NCBI GenBank assembly: GCA_964433755.1 | Contig: CAYSSR010000002.1 | Span: forward strand, 496,001 to 560,000 | Origin: JAUVXJ01 sp964433755 | GTDB lineage: Bacteria; Chloroflexota; Anaerolineae; UBA7937; B3-Chlor | Length of the DNA: 64,000 nucleotides | Direction of reading: 5' to 3' | Shown: positions 1-8,809 of the stretch, in pieces | Layout of the letters: every line of letters begins with the position of its first letter | Position numbering within the stretch: position 1 is the first letter of the stretch | Position numbers and translations under genes: made by a program | The notes under the pieces: model-generated | Databases searched by the model: none | Told to the model about the DNA's origin: nothing | What the model saw: the letters and a program-made list of their open reading frames with translations, nothing else

Positions 1-318
1 GTGCTGCAACTGGACCGCCACCTTTGCCCCGTACGTATGGACCGCCTCCACGATGTCCCTGAAGCCCTGGATGTAGCTGTCACGATCCAACCTCAGCGGG
101 CAAGCACCGACCTTCCCCACGGGCCAATCCACAGTGGTCGCCTCCACGATGATCAGTCCCGTGCCGCCCTTGGCTCGCTCGGCGTAGTGATCGACGACCC
201 TCTGGGTCACCGTGCCGGCAGGAGTGTTGTACCTCATCGCTACCGGCGCCATGGCGATGCGATTCTTGACCATCATAGAGCCAATAGTGATCGGTTCGAA
301 TAGCCTGGTGAACTCCAC
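1..318 (-). CDS. NADH:flavin oxidoreductase (old yellow enzyme family), N-terminal part
   Basis: Only the first 106 residues lie in the window; the gene runs off the left edge. The translation from a GTG start reads as the opening of the FMN-binding TIM barrel of the OYE/2,4-dienoyl-CoA reductase family, with an ERAKGGTGLIIVE segment and a VQLQH strand. An AGGAGG site lies 7 bases before the GTG and decides this start. It follows the amidohydrolase gene by 11 bp, so the two are probably co-transcribed. By eye it is about half identical to the N-terminus of the 641-aa oxidoreductase at 19990..21915. The family reduces activated C=C bonds; whether this copy has the C-terminal Fe-S and NAD(P)H domains cannot be seen. 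Confidence 0.85.
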   Translation of the reverse strand, partial: MEFTRLFEPITIGSMMVKNRIAMAPVAMRYNTPAGTVTQRVVDHYAERAKGGTGLIIVEATTVDWPVGKVGACPLRLDRDSYIQGFRDIVEAVHTYGAKVAVQLQH

Positions 319-329
319 GTCGTTGCCTC

Positions 330-1325
330 CTAGTCGCTGCCACCATTGCGGCGCAGAATCCGCAGTGCATTCTGACCCACGATCATGGCCTTCTCATCAG
401 CGGTGAGATCGAGGCCCTCTACGCTGGTCACTGCCTCCTTGATGCTTCCTATCACGTGGGGGTAGTCACTACCCAGCACCATCTGGCCGGCCCCCACCGT
501 GTGGTAGGCGCACATCAGAGCGGGTTCGTGAAACGACACTGTGTCATAGTAGAGACGCTGAAGGTACTCGCTGGGCAAGGCCCGCAGGTTCTCTCTGCAC
601 TCCGGATAAGCCCGGTATCCGTTGTTTATCCGTTCGTAGAGATACGGTATCGCTCCCCCGAGATGGCCAACAATGAACTTGATGTTGGGGAACGTCTCTA
701 TCATGCCCTCGTAAACCATGCGGGTGACTGCCAGGGTGGTGTCGAAGACGAAGCCGACCAAGGGAGCCAAGCCATACTCTCCCATCAACTCCACACCTGC
801 TGGAGTCATCGGGTGAATCAGAACGGCCAGGCCGAGTTGGTCTACCTCTGCGAAGAACGGCTTGTACTGCGGAGAGTTCAGCGGAACCCCGTTAATGTTG
901 GAGCCGATGATCAGCCCATTCATGCCCAGATCGCCAATCGCCCGGTGGAGTTCGGCGATGGCCTCGTCCACGTTGTTGAGCGGCACGCTTGCCAGACAAA
1001 GAAAACGATCAGGGAACTCGCGACAGAGAACCGCGAGGTAGTCATTGCTCACCTTGGCCAGGGAGACGGCATCCGCGTCCGGTGCGAAGTACACATTGGG
1101 GGTCGACAAGGACAGGACCTGAATGTCGATACCAGCTTCATCCATCTGCTGTATCCGGCGCGCTGGATCGGACATCTCCTGCGTTATGGTCAGGATCCTC
1201 GCCCCCCGGTCCTTCACGATCTTGCTGCCGTCTTTGTCCTCGGTCACCTCCAGAGAGCTATCCAACACCTCCATCGCTCTGAGGTACCCCGGAGGGTAGA
1301 AGTGCGTATGCAGGTCGACTCTCAT
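330..1325 (-). CDS. Amidohydrolase 2 family protein (ACMSD-like decarboxylase/hydrolase)
   Basis: A 331-aa metal-dependent TIM-barrel protein of the amidohydrolase-2 family, whose best known member is aminocarboxymuconate-semialdehyde decarboxylase. Visible ligands are the HTH pair at residues 6-8 (LHTHFYP), a His in LIHPMTPAG near 171, a His in VGHLGGAIPY near 222 and the Asp of GSDYPH near 285, the usual His-x-His/His/His/Asp set for one zinc. Family members decarboxylate or hydrolyse small acids, often aromatic ring-cleavage products. Start ATG has AGAGAGG upstream. It sits at the distal end of the sugar ABC operon and ahead of the flavin oxidoreductase. The substrate is unknown. Confidence 0.9.
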   Translation of the reverse strand: MRVDLHTHFYPPGYLRAMEVLDSSLEVTEDKDGSKIVKDRGARILTITQEMSDPARRIQQMDEAGIDIQVLSLSTPNVYFAPDADAVSLAKVSNDYLAVLCREFPDRFLCLASVPLNNVDEAIAELHRAIGDLGMNGLIIGSNINGVPLNSPQYKPFFAEVDQLGLAVLIHPMTPAGVELMGEYGLAPLVGFVFDTTLAVTRMVYEGMIETFPNIKFIVGHLGGAIPYLYERINNGYRAYPECRENLRALPSEYLQRLYYDTVSFHEPALMCAYHTVGAGQMVLGSDYPHVIGSIKEAVTSVEGLDLTADEKAMIVGQNALRILRRNGGSD

Positions 1326-1680
1326 CGTGGTTCCTCTCTCAATTGGTGGGTGGGAGATCTCTACGGTGCAGGCTGCATTCCCGAGACCCGTTCACTGTGG
1401 ACAGAGGCCGACCCATCAGCCCTGAACGACGCTCAACAGCGATAGAACGTACCCTCTCGAGATCGCCGGTAGGCCAGCCACATTTCGCGTGCCCCGCCGT
1501 GTTTCTACCCGCGACATCATCTGCCTCGACGAAGAGGCTCCTTCCCAGGGGAACGCTGAGCCCGTCACAGGAACACCCGTCCTGTCGCCCCGACGACGTT
1601 GGCTTCGCGTCAGCCTGGCCGAGGTACCCGTGCCAGCAGCCCGCGTTTGCGGGATCGCGACGCCACATCGGGCCGGGGTG
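1326..1680. other. Intergenic stretch with no recognised feature
   Basis: The 355 bp between the ABC permease stop and the amidohydrolase start hold no convincing gene. Open frames here lack family resemblance and a ribosome site. I see no clear promoter or terminator, so whether the two downstream genes continue the ABC operon or start separately is open. Confidence 0.5.
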
Positions 1681-2508
1681 CTAACCCCTGATGCCCGTCG
1701 TCGCGATTCCGCGCACGATATAGCGCTGCAGGGTCAGGAAAAGCAGCAAGCTTGGCGCGATCGTCACCGTGGAGGCGGCGACCACCAACTCCCAGAAGGT
1801 TATCTGTGGATCTCGGAAGGAGGCGATACCGACTTGGGCCACCCAGAGATCTTTCGATCTGGCGACGATCAAGGGCCAGATGAAAGCATCCCAGTTGGCG
1901 ATGAAGAAGATCACGGCCATAGTGAGGAATATCGCGCGCGACAATGGCAGCACAATCTCTATGAAGATGCGGATCCTCGAGGCCCCGTCAATGAGAGCAG
2001 CGTCCTCCAACTCCTTGGGGATGCCCAGGAAGAACTGCCGAAAGGCGAAAATGCCGAAAGCATGAAACACCGATGGTATGATGAGGCCCTGGTACGAGTT
2101 CACCCAGCCCAACTGCTTGACCACGAGGAAGCGCGGAATCAGGATGGCGTAAATGGGAAGCATGTACGTGCTCATGATGATCAGGAACAGCGTGTTTCGT
2201 CCCGGAAACCGCAGCCTTGCTAGCGCATACCCGGCCATGGAGTGAAGCGCCAGGCTCAACCCGGTCACGGCGAACGCAACGATGAAGGAGTTGACGAGCC
2301 AGCGGAGGAAGGGGTAGTCTGTGAACAACGTCACGTAGTTGTCCAGCCGTGGGTCCTCAGGCACCAACGACGGCGGATACGCGAACACCTCGTCGCCAGC
2401 CTTGAACGACGAGGTCAGCACCCACACCAAAGGAAAGGCCACGATGAGCAACCCTGCTATCAGCAGTAGATAGATGATCGTCTTCTGAGTGAGCTTGCCA
2501 ATGCCCAT
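1681..2508 (-). CDS. Carbohydrate ABC transporter permease, MalG type
   Basis: A 275-aa inner-membrane subunit with six predicted transmembrane segments, the first at about residues 11-31. The cytoplasmic EAA loop that docks the ATPase is visible near 165-180 (ELEDAALIDGAS). Length and architecture match the second permease of CUT1 sugar importers (MalG/UgpE family). It starts 15 bp after the stop of the MalF-type permease, so the two form a heterodimer from one transcript. No ATPase gene is adjacent; the orphan MalK-type ATPase at 26821..27921 is the likely motor. The substrate is probably a sugar or sugar derivative. Confidence 0.93.
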   Translation of the reverse strand: MGIGKLTQKTIIYLLLIAGLLIVAFPLVWVLTSSFKAGDEVFAYPPSLVPEDPRLDNYVTLFTDYPFLRWLVNSFIVAFAVTGLSLALHSMAGYALARLRFPGRNTLFLIIMSTYMLPIYAILIPRFLVVKQLGWVNSYQGLIIPSVFHAFGIFAFRQFFLGIPKELEDAALIDGASRIRIFIEIVLPLSRAIFLTMAVIFFIANWDAFIWPLIVARSKDLWVAQVGIASFRDPQITFWELVVAASTVTIAPSLLLFLTLQRYIVRGIATTGIRG

Positions 2509-2523
2509 GATTGTCGCCCCTGC

Positions 2524-3489
2524 CTAGTCAGCCTCGCCGAGGCCCATGTAGCGGAACTGCGCCAAAGTGAAGATCAGAATCATGCCGAACAACACCACCG
2601 ACGCCGCTGCCGCATAGCCAAAGCGGAAGAACCTGAACCCCTTCAAGTAGATGAAATACATCATGGTGTAGGTAGCGTAGAAGGGCCCGCCAGAGGTCAT
2701 GACGTAGACCTGGTCGAAAACCTGGAAAGCCCGAAAGGCTGCGATCAACAAGACGAAGGTGATCACTGGCCTCAGGAGAGGTACGGTGACGTCACGGAAC
2801 AGGCGCCAGGCATTGGCCCCGTCGATCATGGCTGCTTCGTAGTACTCCGCAGGGATGTCCTGCAACCCGGCCAGGAAGATGATCATGTAGAAGCCCACAA
2901 ACTTCCAGATACCGACGAAGATGACCACTGGGAGAGCTTGAGTCCTGGAGGCCAGCCACATCTGCCCGGGCAGCTTCAAGCCCAACTCCCGGATCAGGGG
3001 CAAGTGCAATATTCCACGAAGGAAGTAGTTTACCACGCCGAAGCCAGGATCCAGCATGAAGGCCCAGGCGACGGCGGCGATGACCATAGGTATGGCAAAG
3101 GGCACGAAGAACCCGGTACGGAACCAGTTGCGAGCGCGAATCTCCGTATTCAAGAGCACTGCTAGTAGCAGCGGGACAATGACGACCAAGGGAACGAACG
3201 ACACCAGGTACACCACAGTGACTCGAACCGATTTCCACCACAACTCATCGCCCATCAGCTCCACATAGTTCTGAAGACCGATGCGGGTGGCGGGACTCAG
3301 CCCCGTCCACTCGTGCAGACTCAGATAGAAAAGGAAGATCATGGGTGCGATCCAGAACACACCCAGTCCCACCAGGTCAGGCAGCAGAAACAGGTAGCCC
3401 AGGATGTGTTGCTCTCTTTCCTGCGCCGACTTGGGCCATATCCTCTCCTTCAGCGAACCGAAGTTCATCCGTCTCGTCAAAGCAGCCAT
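2524..3489 (-). CDS. Carbohydrate ABC transporter permease, MalF type
   Basis: A 321-aa inner-membrane protein with six transmembrane segments and an EAA docking loop near 228-246 (EYYEAAMIDGANAWRLF). It is the first permease of a CUT1-type importer (MalF/UgpA family) and pairs with the MalG-type gene just downstream. A hydrophilic N-terminal tail of about 30 residues precedes the first membrane segment, normal for the family. It lies 231 bp after the binding-protein gene, and that gap holds a strong hairpin that may set the ratio of binding protein to permease. Confidence 0.93.
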   Translation of the reverse strand: MAALTRRMNFGSLKERIWPKSAQEREQHILGYLFLLPDLVGLGVFWIAPMIFLFYLSLHEWTGLSPATRIGLQNYVELMGDELWWKSVRVTVVYLVSFVPLVVIVPLLLAVLLNTEIRARNWFRTGFFVPFAIPMVIAAVAWAFMLDPGFGVVNYFLRGILHLPLIRELGLKLPGQMWLASRTQALPVVIFVGIWKFVGFYMIIFLAGLQDIPAEYYEAAMIDGANAWRLFRDVTVPLLRPVITFVLLIAAFRAFQVFDQVYVMTSGGPFYATYTMMYFIYLKGFRFFRFGYAAAASVVLFGMILIFTLAQFRYMGLGEAD

Positions 3490-3596
3490 CCCCCGGCATT
3501 TCCTTTCCTAGATGACCGTTCCACGTTCCTTGGGCCTGAGTTCAGCCTCCGTATCACCACTGTCCCCGGACCTTGGATTTGAGAATCCGTGGGTGC

Positions 3597-3635
3597 GGGT
3601 CCCCCGGTTCGGGTTGAGACCGAACTGGGGGACCC
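3597..3635. promoter_or_regulatory. Strong hairpin between binding-protein and permease genes
   Basis: Positions 3597-3612 and 3620-3635 form a 16-bp stem, perfect except for one G-T type pair, around a 7-base loop. A smaller 5-bp stem lies just beside it at 3575-3588. There is no U-run, so it does not look like an intrinsic terminator. Its place, after the binding-protein gene and before the permeases, is where ABC operons often carry a stem that stabilises the upstream mRNA or attenuates downstream expression. That role is inferred. Confidence 0.7.
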
Positions 3636-3720
3636 AGCCACGCGTCCTAGGTCACGCACGATTCCAGGCTACGGCCTGGTATCCTACGCGAACAACACAC
3701 TCGAACAAGCAGCGATTCCG

Positions 3721-5091
3721 CTACCGTGTGTCGATATAGGCCTGCATCTGGGCAGCGCCCGCAGCGGCAGCTTCCTCTGGTGAGACCCCGCCGAACAGCA
3801 CGGCCTGCATGGAGTCGATCACGCCCTGCACGATCTCCGCCGGGGCGTCGATCTCAGACCTGCCGTGTGGTAGGCCGTCGGCGAACTGGGAGAACCGAGG
3901 GTCATCCGCCATCATCTGTTGATACTCCGCGCTCTCAAGTACTGACTTCCTGGGAGGCAGGCTAGGCCTGGCCCAGGTAATCCACTTGATCGGGCGTGAA
4001 GGATCCTCAGCGAACATCCACACGGCGAGCTTCGCGGCTTCGTCAGGGTTTTCACTCTGAGCGTTGACCGCCAGACTGTAGCCACCGCCTACCAGATAGC
4101 GCTCTTGCTTGGCTTCTCCGCCAGGCAGAGGTAGCGGGACCACTCTCACCTCATCGTAGACGTCGGGATAGGACTGGATCAGAAGGCCCATGTGCGCCGA
4201 GGCGCAGAACTCCATCACGGCCTTGCCCGTGCCAATGGCCTCACCGATACCGAGGGCGGTGGGAACCATAGACCCGGCATCCATGAGGTCCTTCCACAGT
4301 TGCAGGGCAGCTACGGTCGCCGGGTTGTCGTAGTAGACCTCGGTCAGGTCTTCATCCACGATCTCCCCGCCACCCATCCAGACCCAGGAGACGAACTGCC
4401 ACACAGAGTGGTTGGTGGGGTTAGGCGCCATGTAGATGCCGTAGTGGTCTTCCGTGGTCAACCTGGCCGCCACGTCCTTCAACTCTTCCCAAGTGGTTGG
4501 GATGTCGTCGTCGGTCATGCCCATCTCTTCCCACAGATCGCTACGGATGCACAGCGCAGTGGCATCAGTCTCAAAGGGGACACGATAGATGTGACCCCCG
4601 AGCTGGATATCACCCAGCTTCCGGGCATCTAGGTCGTCCAGGAATTCCTCCGGCAGGTAGTCGTCCAGCGGCAGAAGCAAGCCTTCCTCGTAGAACTCCC
4701 TCACGTGTGTCCCCGTCGCCCAGAAGACGTCCGGCGCCTCACCAGAGGCGAACGCAGTTGGCAAGGCCTCCATTCCATAGCTGGCGAAGGGGAACTCCTC
4801 GTAGACGATGGTCACGTAGGGGTTCTCCTCCATGTATTCAGCGATCACTTCTTCGACGAACAACCCCTGGTTGGGCATGCCGGAAGCGTACTTCCACAAC
4901 GTGAGAGTGACAGGCTCTGGTGGCTCCTCAGGCGGAGTTGTAGCCTCCGGGGCCGTGGTTGCCTCGGGAGCCTCCGTTGGGGGCGGGCTTGTGGGCTCTG
5001 GCTCGGGGGTAGCAGCCGGCCCGCAACCTGCCATAATGGCGACGATCATCAGCAAGCTCAAGAGTCTGACTACTGTACTGGCACGAGACAT
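3721..5091 (-). CDS. Extracellular solute-binding lipoprotein, family 1 (sugar ABC importer)
   Basis: A 456-aa substrate-binding protein. Residues 1-22 form a lipoprotein signal ending in IMAGC, with lipidation at Cys23, followed by a linker to about residue 60 rich in Pro, Thr and Glu that tethers the protein outside the membrane. The mature part begins VTLTLWKYASG, typical of family-1 sugar-binding proteins (MalE/UgpB type), and continues with the expected two-lobe pattern. A GAGGAGG site precedes the ATG. It is the first gene behind the promoter at 5286..5314 and is followed by the two permeases. Sugar, sugar acid or glycerol-phosphate ligands are all possible. Confidence 0.93.
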   Translation of the reverse strand: MSRASTVVRLLSLLMIVAIMAGCGPAATPEPEPTSPPPTEAPEATTAPEATTPPEEPPEPVTLTLWKYASGMPNQGLFVEEVIAEYMEENPYVTIVYEEFPFASYGMEALPTAFASGEAPDVFWATGTHVREFYEEGLLLPLDDYLPEEFLDDLDARKLGDIQLGGHIYRVPFETDATALCIRSDLWEEMGMTDDDIPTTWEELKDVAARLTTEDHYGIYMAPNPTNHSVWQFVSWVWMGGGEIVDEDLTEVYYDNPATVAALQLWKDLMDAGSMVPTALGIGEAIGTGKAVMEFCASAHMGLLIQSYPDVYDEVRVVPLPLPGGEAKQERYLVGGGYSLAVNAQSENPDEAAKLAVWMFAEDPSRPIKWITWARPSLPPRKSVLESAEYQQMMADDPRFSQFADGLPHGRSEIDAPAEIVQGVIDSMQAVLFGGVSPEEAAAAGAAQMQAYIDTR

Positions 5092-5285
5092 CTTTCCCTC
5101 CTCGCATGCTCTGCGAATCCAACGTGTGCCGTCAGGTCCACACTAGCTTCCGCGCTCCGTTCCATCACCCCCTTTCCTGCAGCGATTGGCAAGAGATTCC
5201 AGGCGAAATGCGTATCCCAAGCGGCCGTCCCTCGTGCGCCCGAACCATCCTGCTCGAGGCAACAGGGCCCACTTCGGCTGTTCAG

Positions 5286-5314
5286 ATTATACAAGACTGT
5301 TTCACATTAGTCAA
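5286..5314 (-). promoter_or_regulatory. Sigma-70-type promoter of the sugar ABC operon
   Basis: On the minus strand TTGACT (5309-5314) and TATAAT (5286-5291) are separated by exactly 17 bp. Transcription would start about 190 bp before the binding-protein ATG. The spacer matches 11 of 17 bases of the promoter ahead of the IclR gene (26487..26515), and 23 of 29 bases match overall, suggesting a shared operator. Nothing else was recognised in the 335-bp gap 5092..5426. Confidence 0.8.
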
Positions 5315-5426
5315 GCCCGTCCCCGCCGGCCTCTGGCGCCGCTGAACACCGTCCAAGTCCCCTGAGCCACCATCCACCAGCGTTCACGCTCTGTGCGAAG
5401 GTGGAGAAGCCTGGCTTCACTCCATC

Positions 5427-6290
5427 TCACTGATCAGGAGAGTAGGCGTGGCGAACAGGGTACCGCGGCTCATACCCCAACTCGTTGCCGGCCTTCGATA
5501 TGTCGATCAGACCACGATATGGACTCTGAACGTACGCCTGACGCTCCTCTAGCCGAACCTTCGGGAAGTAGCGCGCCACGAGGTCCAACGTCGGTTCCAT
5601 GGCCGCAACCTCCGGCCCACACAGATTGTACACACCGTGGGTTACCTCTTCGGCGCCCACGGCCAGGTCGAAGGCCTGGGCCATGTCTCTGACGTCCACA
5701 CACCCCCAGTGGTACAGGCTGCCATAGTCGGTATGGTCCAGGATCTTCCTCAGCCTGTTCACGGCGTCCGGCCTGTCCGGATCGTAGACCATGCCTAGCC
5801 TCAGACAGATCGTGGACAGATCGTATCTCCTTGCATAGCAGCCACAAAGCTCCTCCCCCACCAGCTTGCTCAGTCCATACATATCCTCTGGCACGCACTC
5901 CTCGGTCTCGTCCACGGGGAAGTGCCTGGGCACGACCGGCTCTCTGGAAAAGGGACCGATGCCAGTGGCACACATGCTGGAGATGAACACGACTTTGCCC
6001 ACGCCCTGTTCCACAGCGCTCTGGAGCACGTTGAATGTACCCACCACGTTCGTATCCATGATCTCGCGAGGCACGCCGCTGTCGTAAGGGATGGCCCCTC
6101 CGTGGACGATGGCATCGATGTCCGCACAGGCATCTCGTACCTGGGTGGGTTCCCGCAGGTCCCCCTGGACCCACTCGAAGGGGGCTTCCGCCTGGACTAG
6201 GTCCAGAATCCGCACCTCGTGTTCTCCGTACCAGCGCCTTGCCAGATAGGTGCCAATGTACCCGCTTCCGCCCGTAATGAGAATCCGCAT
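5427..6290 (-). CDS. NAD-dependent epimerase/dehydratase family protein
   Basis: A 287-aa extended short-chain dehydrogenase. The NAD-binding glycine motif GGSGYIG lies at residues 7-13 and the catalytic YGLSK (Tyr-x-x-x-Lys) near 138. The ATG at 6290 is preferred over the GTG one codon earlier because GGGTGGGG precedes it and the protein then starts MRILITGG as in the family. Members act on nucleotide sugars or oxidise uronates and sugar acids. It lies 72 bp after the URO-D-family gene and may end that transcript. The reaction is not determinable. Confidence 0.9.
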   Translation of the reverse strand: MRILITGGSGYIGTYLARRWYGEHEVRILDLVQAEAPFEWVQGDLREPTQVRDACADIDAIVHGGAIPYDSGVPREIMDTNVVGTFNVLQSAVEQGVGKVVFISSMCATGIGPFSREPVVPRHFPVDETEECVPEDMYGLSKLVGEELCGCYARRYDLSTICLRLGMVYDPDRPDAVNRLRKILDHTDYGSLYHWGCVDVRDMAQAFDLAVGAEEVTHGVYNLCGPEVAAMEPTLDLVARYFPKVRLEERQAYVQSPYRGLIDISKAGNELGYEPRYPVRHAYSPDQ

Positions 6291-6362
6291 CACCCCACCC
6301 TTCGAAGTCGCATGAAGATCCGTCGATTACTGCTCACTGAATCGTCTCCCTTGAGCCCGCTA

Positions 6363-7382
6363 TCAAGCTCCACAGTGTTTCTCGAAGGCTTCGAAAACGG
6401 CCTTGATATTGACCAGTGGGGCATCAGGAAGAATCGTGTGGGAGGTCCCTCCGATGTAGCCGCCACCGTGGCTCCCAAAGATCTCTACCAGATGCTGCAC
6501 CTCCCGGTCGATGTCTTCTGGCGAGCCATGCGGCACTGTCATCTGCACATCCAATCCGCCCCAGAAGCACAGATCGCTCCCGAACTCTCTGGCTACCTCG
6601 TCAACGTCCATCGCTCGCGACTGGATGGGGTTGAGGACGTCGAGGCCGACCTCGATCAAGTCCGGGATGATCTCCACGATGTTCCCGCAGCTATGGAGCC
6701 ATACGTGGGCACCGCCATCGTGGACCATGGCGAACAGCTCTTGGTAGTGGGGCTTGTACAACTCCCTCCACAGGCCAGGGTTGATCAGCAGCCCTTCCTG
6801 CGTGCCCCAATCGTCACTGAAGAAGATCCCATCCACACCGATCTCCAGCCACGCCTTGATTAGCTCCATGTTGAACTCTAGAACTCGGTCGCGCAACTGC
6901 GTGAACTTGTCTCTGTAGCGGTACTGGTCCCTGAGCAGGTTTGTCATTCCTCGCAGCGTCCACAGCCTCTCGAAGATGGTGTACCAGACCGTGGCTAGCC
7001 TGTACTTGTCTTCGTGCCCCTTCAACACATCCGGCACGTGTGCAAACCGATCAGGGCTGTGCGGATCCGGAAACTGATAGTCGTCCAGCAGTTCCCAACC
7101 TCCCTCCAATGGATGGGCCCTGGGATAGTTGTCGTTCCAGGTGACGCCCCACTCGTCCACGCGAGGACCGTCAACCGACCTCCACTCCTTGATAGGCGCG
7201 GGCCACAGCTCGACCCAGTCCTGGGGAGCGTTGGCTAGCAACTCTTCGACAACCTCCAGATCCTCAGCGCTACGATCCCGGCGAAACCGTGGTGTGTCGA
7301 TCCATACGCTGTAGGGAATACGCCTCGGGCTCCCGAACTCGATAGCTGCTTTCACCAGCTCTCGAGAAGTCATCTCCGACAC
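6363..7382 (-). CDS. Uroporphyrinogen decarboxylase (URO-D) family protein, methyltransferase-like
   Basis: A 339-aa TIM-barrel protein of the URO-D superfamily, closer to MtaA/CmuA-type corrinoid methyltransferases than to haem synthesis enzymes. A His-x-Cys pair (WLHSCGN, near residue 230) and a later Cys (DLCFWGGLD) make up the zinc site His-x-Cys-xn-Cys of methyl-cobamide:thiol methyltransferases. No haem genes are near. GTG at 7382 is chosen because GGAGG lies 5 bases ahead. The gene is 18 bp behind the glucuronate-isomerase-like amidohydrolase, with no corrinoid protein beside it; the nearest is at 56605..57237. Confidence 0.85.
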   Translation of the reverse strand: MSEMTSRELVKAAIEFGSPRRIPYSVWIDTPRFRRDRSAEDLEVVEELLANAPQDWVELWPAPIKEWRSVDGPRVDEWGVTWNDNYPRAHPLEGGWELLDDYQFPDPHSPDRFAHVPDVLKGHEDKYRLATVWYTIFERLWTLRGMTNLLRDQYRYRDKFTQLRDRVLEFNMELIKAWLEIGVDGIFFSDDWGTQEGLLINPGLWRELYKPHYQELFAMVHDGGAHVWLHSCGNIVEIIPDLIEVGLDVLNPIQSRAMDVDEVAREFGSDLCFWGGLDVQMTVPHGSPEDIDREVQHLVEIFGSHGGGYIGGTSHTILPDAPLVNIKAVFEAFEKHCGA

Positions 7383-7400
7383 AGTGTCCTCCTTACGGGT

Positions 7401-8735
7401 TTACCAGTCCAGGGTACGCTCTCCTCGTTTCTCTTCGAGGTTGTAGATCTCCCACACGTTGTCTCTGAGCAGCTTCCTGGCCACATCCATGGCTACCTCT
7501 TCGCCGAAGTCACCGCGTAGCACCTTCTCGGTCAACACCCCTGCCAGCACTTCGCGCATCTGACGCACGTGACCGTAGACGGCCTCCACATGCTGGCAGT
7601 CCCCGCCCCATTCCAGCTTGCTGCACGGCACAGTATCCAGCCATTCCGCCAGGTTGCGCTCCGCAACCGAGGGAGAGATTAGAGGTAGCCAGTTGAAGTC
7701 GAGGTATACGTTGGGATAGGTCTTGGCCAGGACCGACAGCTCCCCGCCGAATGGATAGCTACCGTGGAAGAGCACAAATCTGGCGCCAGGGTACGCAGTG
7801 ATGAGGTTGTTCAAGTGCAGCGGATATGAGTTGGCCAAGACATTGCCGAAGCCGTGTTGCAACCCTGTGTGGAACTGAAAAGGAAGTCCGTACTCAATCG
7901 TCTTCTGAACCAGGTAATGCATGACATAGTCCTGGAAAGCCTTCGCCTCGGTGGGACTGATCTCATCGTCTGGCTTCGCGAAAGCTACCTGCGCATCGGA
8001 TCGGCCCACGGGCTCAAAAAGCAGGGTTCGCCGGTAGGCAGCAACCGACTTGACTGCCACGACGCCCTTCTCCAAAGCTCTTTCGAACACCGCGTCGATC
8101 AGCGTCAGATAGTCGTCGAGTGAGTCGGCGTGTATTCCGTGTTCCTCATACAGAGCACGTCTGCCATAGCGGAAGACGTGTCTCTGAACCCTGTTCTCCA
8201 GGAACAGGACGCTGGCGTATCCGTACAGAAGAGGGTCCACCCAGAGCACTGGCAGACAGAACTCCCTGTCAGTGTCATAGACGCTGGGATCCGGCCGATG
8301 CAGCAGGGAGACCTCGATGTGCGCCCTCTCCTTCAGAACGTGATAGTACCAATCCTCTCGCTTGTTGGCGTCGTGTATCTTGTCAGAGAGCTCGCGCCAG
8401 TTGTGGTCACTGAGGTCATCATCGGGGAAATCGTAGAGGTCGTGAAACGCACCCATCAGCGCCCGATAGTATGAAGTGTTGCGGACCCTGTCAATGTAAG
8501 GTCTGATTCGACGCCAACCTTCCTCTGGATCGAACTCGTCTCGGACCCAATCGTCGGTTGGCATACCGGCCGAAACGAAGTCAGCCTTGACGTAGGTACG
8601 ATCGAAGAGATCGAAAATGTCGACGTCGCGAGCGAGGGTATCCGTACGCTCCATGATGTGATCATGGGCATCTGCGATCGGAATGGAGTCGACCTCCCCT
8701 CGGATCCGCTCACGGAGATCACTGTCGGTATCCAT
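7401..8735 (-). CDS. Amidohydrolase-superfamily protein, glucuronate-isomerase-like
   Basis: About 444 aa. An N-terminal HxH metal motif (IADAHDHIM), a His in FQFHTGLQHG, another in FHGSYPFGG and an Asp in WGGDCQH give the metal site of the amidohydrolase superfamily. Length and layout resemble uronate isomerases and their uncharacterised relatives. The ATG at 8735 is preferred over longer readings, which would overlap the sulfatase gene; GGGGAG lies about 10 bases ahead. With the upstream sulfatase-like gene and the downstream epimerase it suggests a sugar-acid pathway, which is inference. Confidence 0.85.
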   Translation of the reverse strand: MDTDSDLRERIRGEVDSIPIADAHDHIMERTDTLARDVDIFDLFDRTYVKADFVSAGMPTDDWVRDEFDPEEGWRRIRPYIDRVRNTSYYRALMGAFHDLYDFPDDDLSDHNWRELSDKIHDANKREDWYYHVLKERAHIEVSLLHRPDPSVYDTDREFCLPVLWVDPLLYGYASVLFLENRVQRHVFRYGRRALYEEHGIHADSLDDYLTLIDAVFERALEKGVVAVKSVAAYRRTLLFEPVGRSDAQVAFAKPDDEISPTEAKAFQDYVMHYLVQKTIEYGLPFQFHTGLQHGFGNVLANSYPLHLNNLITAYPGARFVLFHGSYPFGGELSVLAKTYPNVYLDFNWLPLISPSVAERNLAEWLDTVPCSKLEWGGDCQHVEAVYGHVRQMREVLAGVLTEKVLRGDFGEEVAMDVARKLLRDNVWEIYNLEEKRGERTLDW

Positions 8736-8809
8736 GCGCTTTGTCTCCCCTTTCCTTGATGTCGCTAGGCTCCTTGGAGCACCGATTGCCGAATGCCAGC
8801 GTTGCGAGG

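Noticed and set aside
1489..2223. A 244-codon plus-strand open frame
   Set aside because: It runs antisense over the MalG-type permease, has no family resemblance and no ribosome site; it is a shadow of the real gene.
6363..7382. Haem biosynthesis uroporphyrinogen decarboxylase (HemE)
   Set aside because: The His-x-Cys zinc motif and the catabolic context fit methyltransferase relatives, and no other haem gene is near.
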